Shown piece by piece: positions 28,700 through 38,800 of a stretch of 40,588 bases of DNA (positions are counted from its first letter, which is position 1; every line of letters begins with the position of its first letter). The notes under the pieces were generated by a model. It made no database searches. It saw only the letters and a program-made list of their open reading frames with translations, and had not been told where the DNA came from. The stretch covers positions 1 to 40,588 of the forward strand of contig VBAY01000047.1 of the NCBI GenBank assembly GCA_005883085.1. The letters run 5' to 3'. Source of the stretch: Candidatus Bathyarchaeota archaeon (GTDB taxonomy: Archaea > Thermoproteota > Bathyarchaeia > 40CM-2-53-6). Position numbers and translations under genes: made by a program.

Positions 28700-30319
28700 C
28701 TAGGACTTGGTTCCAAATGCTCGGGCCGCTATACTGACGTCGATGATGTCGATGATGCCGTTGTTGTTGATGTCACAGTGAGGGTCCCATCGCGAAGGAG
28801 TGGCGGGTGTGAATCCGAAATCATAGAAGAACACTGCTACATCAATAATGGTGACTGAGCCGTCTTGGTCAATGTCCCCCAAGGGAATTACGTGGGTAAC
28901 CCTGGTGAATGTGACATTATTGTCAGCCTGGTTGGGGACTGTCTCGCCAGGAACTGGACTGACGTAGGCGGCGACCGAGTACCATGCGGGCTTCCAGTTG
29001 GTCGTATTCATGCTGAACGATAGATTGACTGTGCCTCCGGGTACTGCAAGGTTCTGCTTCGTTACAGAGTTGTAGGAGCTAGAGTTGTATACGGTGAGGG
29101 CAGCTGTTACTATTTCGCTCTGGTCGCCACGATTAAGGATGGTCGCGGTGAATGAGACGATGGCGCTTTGGCCGATTGACGCGAGCCCGCCTGGGTATTC
29201 GATCTGCGTCGACGGGGTAACCGATGTAATTGTTACATCGTGTATTGGCTGTATCGGGCTGGATATTAGCGCGTAAATGTCCTCGTTTGAGACGGGGTTC
29301 GTTGTGTAGAAGAGCCAGATGGACTTGTTGTAAGTGGACTGGACGCCATATGGCTGCATACTGTCAACACTGGTCGAAGTGTTTGTCATCTGGATTTCTG
29401 CGGACCAGGTTGTGCCGCTGTTGTAGGAGTATTTGGAGTAGAGGAGGTAGTAGAAGGAGAGGCCACTGTAGTAGTGCTTCCTCGACCAGAAGAGCCACAT
29501 TGTCCCGTTCCGATCCTGCATAATCGCGGCATGCTCGTCGGAATCAGTCGAGGCGACAACCTTGGTCTCCGCACTCCAGCCCGCTCCGTTGTATGTCCTG
29601 TAGTATACCTGGTAATTCTCGAGAGATCCTAATCCTTTCGACCAGACTACTCTTACAATGTTGTCTTTGCCAACCGTTATGCCGGAGCCCCAGTTCTGGT
29701 TCGTGTCCGAGGTCAGCTTCGTTTCTGTGGACCAGACTCCTGCTTTCAAGGTCTTGTAGTAGAGCTGTTTAGCAGGATCAGTACAAGAGCCGCTGCAGGT
29801 CGAGTTATTCCTTGTCCAGACGAGCCAGAGAGTCCCATCCCTACCAACAGCAGCGGAGGGATTCGTATCGTTGAGAGATGTGCTCGACGCTTGTAGAGGA
29901 TTTGACCATCCTCCAGGACTGTTGTACATCTTGTAGTAGATGAGATAGCTGGCTGCAGGCTTGTACGCCCAGAAAAGCAGGATAGTTCCGTTCGATAACT
30001 GCGCTAGCGCTGCACCCGCGTTTATCCCACCAGTTGTTAGCCGCGATACTGTCGACCAGACCCCGTTTGTGTACGTCTTGTAGGAGATATCGTACTGGGA
30101 GTCTCCTCTGTACCTGTTCGTTTGCCAAGCCAGCCACATGGTCCCGTTGCTGGCTTGGAGACCTGCGTTCAAAATATTGATTCCCGCGTTGTTCTCGATC
30201 GCCGTAGGGCTTCCCCAAAGGGTAGTGGCAGTGACAGGGTGGAACACCAGCGGGAGAAAGACTAGTCCGGCCACAGACAATAGGACTAGGCAAAGTCCCC
30301 GAAGCGATCGCTTCGTCAA
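28700..30319 (-). CDS. Secreted beta-propeller protein with CARDB-like domain and C-terminal dockerin (paralog of 24044..25795)
   Basis: 539 aa; signal peptide; NGTMWLFWSRK, DGTLWLVWTRN blades; C-terminal GDIDQDGSVTIIDVAVFFYDFGF..CDINNNGIIDIIDVSIAARAFG. Confidence 0.87.
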   Translation of the reverse strand: MTKRSLRGLCLVLLSVAGLVFLPLVFHPVTATTLWGSPTAIENNAGINILNAGLQASNGTMWLAWQTNRYRGDSQYDISYKTYTNGVWSTVSRLTTGGINAGAALAQLSNGTILLFWAYKPAASYLIYYKMYNSPGGWSNPLQASSTSLNDTNPSAAVGRDGTLWLVWTRNNSTCSGSCTDPAKQLYYKTLKAGVWSTETKLTSDTNQNWGSGITVGKDNIVRVVWSKGLGSLENYQVYYRTYNGAGWSAETKVVASTDSDEHAAIMQDRNGTMWLFWSRKHYYSGLSFYYLLYSKYSYNSGTTWSAEIQMTNTSTSVDSMQPYGVQSTYNKSIWLFYTTNPVSNEDIYALISSPIQPIHDVTITSVTPSTQIEYPGGLASIGQSAIVSFTATILNRGDQSEIVTAALTVYNSSSYNSVTKQNLAVPGGTVNLSFSMNTTNWKPAWYSVAAYVSPVPGETVPNQADNNVTFTRVTHVIPLGDIDQDGSVTIIDVAVFFYDFGFTPATPSRWDPHCDINNNGIIDIIDVSIAARAFGTKS

Positions 30320-30464
30320 GCCTTCGCTAGTCCCCTAGCAAATCTCGGATTGCTTCACTGTGGCAGAATGGAAAAGATCAATGATACGGAGATGGTGCGT
30401 GGAGTATGACATGATTCTAATAAAACAAAGAAGGGAGTTGGAGGGGGGTTTTGGCTTTGCCGTT

Positions 30465-32855
30465 CTACGCGAGTATGGTGAAGCTTCCGCTAGTTCGGAC
30501 GAAGCCGATGGCCGCTGTGCTCTGTTGTGTTAGCGATGTCGGGCTGGTGCCCCAGAGTATCACCATCTGGAAACTGAACGACCTGCCAATGTCCGCGTTG
30601 GTGAACGTCTTCGTCAGGATCAGGTTGGTCAGCAATTGATTTGGCGCGAGAGTGATCACTGATGATGTCAGGGTGAAGGGTACAAAGCCGGCTCCGTCGA
30701 CCACGTTGATCTGTACTTGGGCATAGACGGTTGTGCTGGGATCGGTGTTTTGCAGGCCGAATCTCCATTGCTGCTGGAAGTTATTCTTGGAAAGTTGCAG
30801 GCGCTGCTTCCAGTTGCTCTGGCCAAACGCTGGTGCTGACACCTGTGCACCGCTTACCGTCACATTGACGTTGGTGGAGTGCGTTATTGTCCCGCTCGTG
30901 CCTGTCACGGTCACGATGTAGGTGCCGTTTAGTGAACCCATTACGGTGAGGGTGCTTGAGCCAGACATCATTATACTTGTTGGGCTGAGGGAGGCTGTGA
31001 GTCCCGTGGATGGATTGACGGTGGCCGTTAGGCTGACTGTGCCGCTGAATCCGTTGATGGGGGTGATGGTGATCGTTGAGGTTCCGGTTCCGCCGACGGA
31101 TATGGTGAATGAGGCTGGGCTGGCTGTTATGGTGAAGTCGGGTGTCGTGACATGCAGTGTAATTACTGCGGTTGTGTGGGAGAGCAAGCCGCTAGTCCCT
31201 GTTACGGTGACGGTGTAGTCGCCGTTCGCCGCTGCACTGAGGGATAGGGTTGTGCTGTCGAACCCGCTTGAGAGGACGAGGACGCTCTTGCCGAGAGTGG
31301 CGGTTAGGCCGGCTGACGGGCTTGTCGTAAGCGAGACACTGCCTGCAAATCCGTTGACACTACTTGCGGATATCGGTGTCGTGCATGTTACACCTGGAGT
31401 ACAGTTGACTGTTACCGCCGCGGAGGGTGAAATTGTGAAGTCGTTGAAGTTGAACGTCGCCGTCGCGGAGTGGCTGAGGCTTCCACTGGTGGCCGTGATT
31501 GCAACACTGAACGTGCCGGCTGACGTCGACTTGCATGATACGGTCGAGGTCTGCGGGGACGGTGGCAGTGTTACGCTGGAAGGTGTTACTGAGCAGACAA
31601 GCGGTGCTAGAGCTGTGGCAGAGAGTGTTACAGCTCCTGCAAACCCATTGAGACCGGTGACGGTGACCGTGGAGGACGCGGTTGTGGTCCCATCGGCTGG
31701 AGCCGCGGCTGGCGCGGACGCGCTAATCGTGAAGTCGACCACATGGAATAGGATTGCGGAAGTGGTGTGGGTTAGACCGCCGCTTGTTCCTGTTACGGTG
31801 ACGGTGTAGTCACCAGCAGTTGCAGCGGAGCATGAGAGTGTCGAGGTCTGCGGAGATGTTCCGAAGGTCACACTGGTGGGTGTCAAACCGCATAGTAGAC
31901 CTGTTGGTGTTGAGGCGGACACGGAGAGGTTGACTGTTCCTGTGAAGCTTCCGATAGAAGTTACCGTTATTGTTGAGGTGCCAGAGGCGCCTGCAAGTAT
32001 CTGGGAGGGAGTGACTGCGCTAGCTGAGATGCTGAAGTCCTGTCCTCCGGGTGACACTGCGACGATGACCGTTCGGGTCAGAGTTCCGCTTGTGCCAGTG
32101 ATTGTGACGCTGAAGCTGACGGCACCCGTACATCCCGCAGTTAGGGTTGCGGCGTTAGGTGTTGGGAGAGTGACAGAGGCGGGGGATATGGTGGCTGTGC
32201 ATCCAGCTGGAACGACCGATGTGACGGCTAGCGAGATGCTTCCAGTGAATCCGTTGAGGGCGTTCGCGGATATCGTAGAGGTGCCCGTGTTAGGTGCAGT
32301 GTAGCTGATGCTGGAGGGACTTGAGGTTAGAGTGAAATCGGTTACATGGAAGAGAATTGTTGCCGTCATATGAGATAATGTTCCGTCAGTTCCGGTTACG
32401 ATGACAGTGTAGTCACCTGCTGTTGCTGCGGAGCAGCTCAAGGTTGCTGTTTGTGGGGATGTGCCGAAGGTTACGCTAGCTGGCAACGTGCATGTTAATC
32501 CTGCAGGGGTAGATGCGGATACCGCGAGATTGACGGTTCCGGTCAGGCCATTAATCGCCGTTACGGTGATCGTTGAGGTGCCAGACGCTCCGACCAGTAT
32601 CTGGGTTGGCGATACTGCGCCTGAGGCGATTGTGAAGTCAACGACGTGGAAGAGAATCGAGGCGGTGGTGTGACTCAAGGTTCCATCGGTACCAGTTACT
32701 GTAACGGTGTATTGGCCTGCTGTTGTTGCGGAGCAACTAAGCGTAGCAGTCTGAGGCGATGAGCCGAATGTCACACTCGCCGGGAGGGTGCATGTCAAAC
32801 CGGCCGGAGTGGATGCTGATACTGCAAGTATTGGCCTGCCGTTGTGGCGCTGCAT
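30465..32855 (-). CDS. C-terminal part of giant Ig-like repeat surface protein (frame-disrupted from 32795..40588)
   Basis: 796 aa of ~100-aa repeats plus a distinct C-terminal module. Its first residues (MQRHNGRPI) arise from an out-of-frame repeat junction. Confidence 0.8.
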   Translation of the reverse strand: MQRHNGRPILAVSASTPAGLTCTLPASVTFGSSPQTATLSCSATTAGQYTVTVTGTDGTLSHTTASILFHVVDFTIASGAVSPTQILVGASGTSTITVTAINGLTGTVNLAVSASTPAGLTCTLPASVTFGTSPQTATLSCSAATAGDYTVIVTGTDGTLSHMTATILFHVTDFTLTSSPSSISYTAPNTGTSTISANALNGFTGSISLAVTSVVPAGCTATISPASVTLPTPNAATLTAGCTGAVSFSVTITGTSGTLTRTVIVAVSPGGQDFSISASAVTPSQILAGASGTSTITVTSIGSFTGTVNLSVSASTPTGLLCGLTPTSVTFGTSPQTSTLSCSAATAGDYTVTVTGTSGGLTHTTSAILFHVVDFTISASAPAAAPADGTTTASSTVTVTGLNGFAGAVTLSATALAPLVCSVTPSSVTLPPSPQTSTVSCKSTSAGTFSVAITATSGSLSHSATATFNFNDFTISPSAAVTVNCTPGVTCTTPISASSVNGFAGSVSLTTSPSAGLTATLGKSVLVLSSGFDSTTLSLSAAANGDYTVTVTGTSGLLSHTTAVITLHVTTPDFTITASPASFTISVGGTGTSTITITPINGFSGTVSLTATVNPSTGLTASLSPTSIMMSGSSTLTVMGSLNGTYIVTVTGTSGTITHSTNVNVTVSGAQVSAPAFGQSNWKQRLQLSKNNFQQQWRFGLQNTDPSTTVYAQVQINVVDGAGFVPFTLTSSVITLAPNQLLTNLILTKTFTNADIGRSFSFQMVILWGTSPTSLTQQSTAAIGFVRTSGSFTILA
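32629..32827. repeat. 199-bp block matching 35748-35946 within the array
   Basis: No difference found by eye, offset 3119; both copies end in ATACTGCAA at an aberrant unit junction. Confidence 0.88.
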
Positions 32856-35800
32856 GATAGTGTCGCGGTCTGTGGCGAAGTGCCGAATGTTACGCTGGCG
32901 GGTAGAGTGCAGGTTAGACCCGCAGGTGTAGAAGCGGACACTGCAAGATTGACAGTGCCGGTTAGACCGTTGACCGCCGTTACGGTGATGGTTGAGGCGC
33001 CGGACCCGCCTGCGAGTATCTGTGTTGGGGATACGGCTCCTGCTGCGATTGCAAAGTCAACCACATGGAATAGGATTGCGAAAGTAGTCTGGGTTATGCT
33101 GCCGCTTGTTCCTGTTACGGTGACGGTGTAGTCACCAGCAGTTGCAGCGGAGCATGAGAGTGTCGAGGTCTGCGGAGATGTTCCGAAGGTCACACTGGTG
33201 GGTGTCAAACCGCATAGTAGACCTGCAGGTGTTGAGGCAGACACTGACAGATTGACCGTTCCTGTAAAGCCTCCTTGGGCGGTCAGCGTTATTGTCGATG
33301 TTCCAGACGCACCTGCCAGGATCTGGGAGGGAGTAACAGCACTGGCGGCGATAGTGAAGGTCTGTCCTCCGGGTGATACCGAGATAGTGACGGTTCGGGT
33401 CAGAGTTCCGCTTGTGCCAGTGATTGTGACGCTGAAGCTGATGGCACTCGTACATCCCGCAGTTAGGGTTGCAGTGTTAGGCGTTGGAAGGGTGACGGAG
33501 GCTGGCGAGATCGTGGCTGTGCATCCAGCTGGAACAACCGATGTAACGGCCAACGAGATGCTGCCGGTGAAGCCGTTGAGAGCGTTCGCGGTTATTGTGG
33601 AAGTGCTTGTGTTGGGCGCAGTGTAGGTTATACTGGCTGGACTCGAGGTTAGGTTGAAGTCGGTTACATGGAAGAGGATTGTTGCCGTTGTATGACTGAG
33701 CGTTCCGTCAGTTCCGGCTACGGTGACTGTGTAGTCTCCTGCCGCTGATGCCGTGCACGAGAGTGTCGCAGTCTGCGGAGAAGTTCCGAAGGTGACACTA
33801 GCTGGTAACGTGCATGTCAGACCCGCGGGTGTAGATGCGGACACTGCTAGGTTCACAGTACCAGTCAAACCATTGACCGCGGTTACTGTGACAGTTGAGG
33901 TTCCAGAAGATCCCACTAGGATCTGTGTTGGTGAAACCGCTCCCGCTGCGATCGTGAAGTCTACAACATGGAAGAGAATTGTTCCTGTTGTATGAGTAAG
34001 TGTTCCATCAGTTCCAGTCACTGTTACGGTGTAATCGCCCGCTGACGCTGCGGTGCAGGACAGTGTTGCTGTCTGTGGAGATGTTCCAAATGTGACGCTA
34101 GCCGGGAGGGTGCATGTCAAACCGGCCGGAGTGGATGCTGATACTGCGAGATTGACAGTTCCCGTTAGACCGTTGACTGCTGTGACTGTGATCGTTGAGG
34201 CTCCGGAGCCGCCTGCGAGTATCTGTGTTGGAGATACTGCGCCCGCTGCAATCGTAAAGTCGACAACATGGAACAGTATTGTTCCAGTTGTGTGACTCAA
34301 CGTACCGTCTGTTCCTGTAACAGTTACTGTGTAATCACCTGCGGAGGCCGCACTGCACGACAATGTTGCGGTTTGCGGCGAGGTTCCGAAAGTGACGCTT
34401 GCCGGGAGAGTGCAGGTTAGTCCAGCAGGTGTGGACGCAGATACTGCGAGGTTAACAGTTCCAGTCAGCCCGTTGAGGGCGGTGACGGTTATGGTCGATG
34501 TGCCGGATGCTCCAGCGAATATCTGGGCTGGCAGGACTGCGCCTGCGGCAATTGTGAAGTCGACGACATGGAAGAGTATGGCAGATGTAGTGTGGCTTAG
34601 AGCGCCGCTTGTTCCTGTTACGGTAACAGTGTAATCGCCAGCAGTAGCGCTGCATGATAGTGTCGCGGTCTGTGGAGAAGTTCCGAAAGTGACACTCGTC
34701 GGTGCTAGGGAGCATATTAGACCGGCAGGTGTCGACGCGGACACTGCGAGGTTCACGGTGCCGGTGAATCCGTTCAATGCAGTGAGGGTGATCGTGGAGG
34801 TTCCTGACGAGCCTGCGAGAATCTGGGTTGGGGTGACAGCACTTGCAGCGATGGTGAAGTCGGCTCCTGGACTGACCGGTACAGTTACGGTTCGGGTCAG
34901 AGTTCCGCTTGTGCCAGTGATTGTAACGCTGAAGCTGATGGCACTAGTGCAGCCCGCTGTCAGAGTCGCAGTGTTAGGTGTTGGAAGGGTGACGGAGGCT
35001 GGCGAGATCGTGGCTGTGCATCCAGCTGGAACGACCGATGTGACGGCTAGCGAGATGCTTCCAGTGAATCCGTTCTGAGCATTAGCAGTTATCGTGGAGG
35101 TCCCTGTGTTGGGTGGAGTGTAGGTAATGGTGGTTGGGCTCGCGGTAATGGTGAAGGCGGTCACGTGGAACAGAATCGATGCGGTCGTGTGCGATAATGT
35201 TCCATCTGTTCCTGTGACTGTTACGGTATAATCAGCTGCATTAGCAGCAGAGCAAGACAATGTTGCTGTCTGCGGCGAGGTTCCGAAAGTGACGCTGGCG
35301 GGTAGAGTGCAGGTTAGACCTGCGGGGGTGGAGGCGGAAACTGCGAGACTAACTGTGCCGGTCAAACCATTGACCGCAGTCACAGTGATAGTCGAGGTTC
35401 CGGAGGCCCCGGCGAGGATCTGGGCGGGACTAACAGCTCCGGCAGCAATGGTGAAGTCAACGACGTGGAAGAGAATTGTCGCTGTCGTGTGAGTGAGAGT
35501 TCCATCAGTACCAGTTACTGTGACAGTGTAGTCACCCGCAGCAGTTGCGCTGCATGACAATGTTGCGGTCTGTGGAGATGTTCCGAAGGTGACACTAGCT
35601 GGTAACGTGCATGTTAGACCTGCGGGTGTAGAGGCGGATACCGCAAGGTTGACAGTGCCTGTAAGACCGTTCACAGCGGTCACTGTTATCGTAGAGGTTC
35701 CGGAGGAACCGGCTAGTATCTGGGTTGGCGATACTGCGCCTGCGGCAATTGTGAAGTCAACGACGTGGAAGAGAATCGAGGCGGTGGTGTGACTCAAGGT

Positions 35801-38800
35801 TCCATCGGTACCAGTTACTGTAACGGTGTATTGGCCTGCTGTTGTTGCGGAGCAACTAAGCGTAGCAGTCTGAGGCGATGAGCCGAATGTCACACTCGCC
35901 GGGAGGGTGCATGTCAAACCGGCCGGAGTGGATGCTGATACTGCAACGGCGGTGCATGATAGTGTCGCGGTCTGTGGGGAAGTGCCGAATGTTACGCTGG
36001 CAGGGAGAGTGCAGGTTAGTCCCGCTGGGGTCGAAGCGGATACTGCTAGGTTCACGGTGCCTGTGAACCCGTTCACCGCTGTTACGGTAATTGTCGAGGT
36101 TCCTGATGCTCCGGCTAGAATCTGGGAAGGAGCAACTGCTCCAGCGGCGATGGTATAGTCTACTACATGGAATAGGATTGTGCCTGTAGTGTGGGTTAGA
36201 GTGCCGCTTGTACCCGTAGCAGTGACGGTATAGTCACCTGCTGCTGATGCACTGCACGATAGTGTCGAGGTTTGCGGGGAAGTTCCGAAAGTGACACTCG
36301 TCGGTGCTAGGGAGCATGTTAGACCGGCAGGTGTCGACGCGGACACTGCGAGGTTCACGGTGCCGGTGAATCCGTTCAGTGCGGTTAAGGTGATCGTGGA
36401 GGTTCCAGAAGATCCAGCAAGGATCTGGGCAGGGCTGACAGCGCCTGCAGCTATGCTAAAGTCGGCTTGCGGCGTGAACGTGACGGTGACTGTGCGGGTC
36501 AGACTGCCGCTCGTGCCGCTTACTGTGACCGTGAAGGTGACTGAGCAGCTTCCGGCTGTTAGTGTTGCGGTGTTGGGTGTTGGAAGAGTGACGGTTGACG
36601 GGGATATTGTATTCGTGCAACCAGAGGGTGGAGTCGAGGTGATTGTTAGGGCGATGCTTCCAGTGAAGCCGTTCTGAGCGTTCGCGGTTATAGTGGAAGT
36701 GGAGGTGCCTGGCGGAGTGAAGCTGACTGTTGAGGGGTTGGCAGTAAGGGTGAAGGCAACTACGTGGAATAGAATTGTTGTTGTAGTGTGTGTTAGGGTT
36801 CCATCGGTTCCAGTTACTGTGACAGTATAGTCGCCTGCGTTTGCAGCACTACACGACAGTGTAGCGGTCTGCGGTGAGGTTCCGAAGGTGACACTAGCGG
36901 GTAGAGTGCAGGTTAGTCCTGCGGGTGTGGATACTGATACCGCAAGATTGACAGTTCCTGTCAGGCCGTTGAGAGCTGTTACAGTGATTATCGAGGTTCC
37001 GGAGGCTCCTGCAAATATCTGCGCAGGAGATACCGCGCCTGCTGCAATCGTAAAGTCGACAACATGGAAGAGAATCGTCGCGGTGGTGTGGCTTAGGGTT
37101 CCATCAGTTCCGGTTACCGTAACCGTGTAGTCTCCTGCTGCTGCAGCTGTGCATGAGAGGGTTGCAGTCTGCGGAGAAGTTCCGAATGTGACACTGCCTG
37201 GGAGGGTGCATGTCAAGCCAGCTGGAGTGGAAGCAGATACTGCTAGGTTTACTGTCCCGGTTAGACCGTTCAGCGCGGTTACAGTGATTGTCGAGGTCCC
37301 GGAGCTGCCGGCGAATATCTGGGCTGGGCTAACTGCTCCGGCAGCAATCGAAAAGTCAACAACATGGAATAGTATATTGGCAGTAGTGTGAGAGCGAGTT
37401 CCGACACTCCCAGTGACTGTTACTGTGTAATCACCGGCGGTTGCGGCACTGCATGACAGTGTCGCGGTCTGGGGCGATGTACCGAATGTGACACTCGCGG
37501 GGAGGGTGCAGGTCAATCCGGCTGGAGTGGAGACGGAAACTGCGAGGTTGACAGCGCCAGTCAGTCCATTGACTGCTGTGACTGTGATAGTGGAGGTTCC
37601 AGAAGCACCAGCAAGTATCTGTGTCGGTGATACCGCTCCGGCTGCAATCGTAAAGTCGACAACATGGAAGAGAATCGTCGCGGTGGTGTGGCTTAGGGTT
37701 CCATCAGTTCCAGTTACGGTAACGGTGTAGTCACCCGCTGTCGCGGCGCTACAAGATAGTGTGGCTGTCTGTGGAGACGTGCCAAACGTCACACTTGCTG
37801 GAAGAGTGCATGTCAAACCGGCTGGAGTGGAGGCGGAAACTGCAAGGTTAACTGTACCGGTTAAGCCGTTGACAGCAGTTACTGTAATCGTTGAGGTTCC
37901 TGAAGCAGCCGCTAGTATCTGAGCCGGGGACACTGCTCCCGCAGCGATGGTGAAATCAACAACGTGGAAGAGAATCGTCGCAGTCGTATGAGTGAGAGTT
38001 CCATCGGTTCCAGTTACTGTGACAGTATAGTCGCCTGCAGCAGTTGCAGAGCAACTCAATGTCGCAGTCTGAGGCGAAGTTCCGAAAGTAACGCTAGCAG
38101 GTAAGGTGCACGTAAGACCTGCGGGTGTCGAGGCCGAGACCGCAAGATTCACAGTACCAGTCAGGCCGTTCAGCGCTGTTACGGTGATCGTGGACGTTCC
38201 GGAGCTGCCCGCGAAAATCTGCGCAGGCGAAACTGCTCCTGCGGCGATCGAGAAGTCTACCACGTGGAAGAGGATGGTTGCAGTGGTGTGACTGAGGGTT
38301 CCGTCGGTACCCGTGACAGTGACAGTGTAGTCAGCTGCTGTCGAGGCGCTGCATGATAGTGTCGCTGTTTGTGGGGATGTTCCGAATGTTACGCTGGCAG
38401 GGAGAGTGCAGGTTAGTCCCGCTGGGGTCGAAGCGGATACTGCTAGGTTGACGGTGCCAGTTAGACCGTTGAGAGCTGTAACAGTCACAGTTGAGGTCCC
38501 GGATGAACCAGCTAGTATCGTGGCAGGACTCACTGCACCGGCAGCGATGGTGAAGTCTACTACGTGGAAGAGAATCGCCGCGGTAGTGTGGGTGCGAGCG
38601 CCATCAGTGCCTGTTACAGTTACTGTATAGTCGCCTGCAGCAGTTGCAGAGCAACTCAATGTCGCAGTCTGAGGCGAAGTTCCGAAAGTAACACTGGCAG
38701 GCAGAGTGCATGTCAAGCCAGCTGGAGTGGAAGCTGACACCGACAATCCAACTGCTCCTGTCAGTCCATTGACTGCTGTGACTGTGATAGTGGAGGTTCC

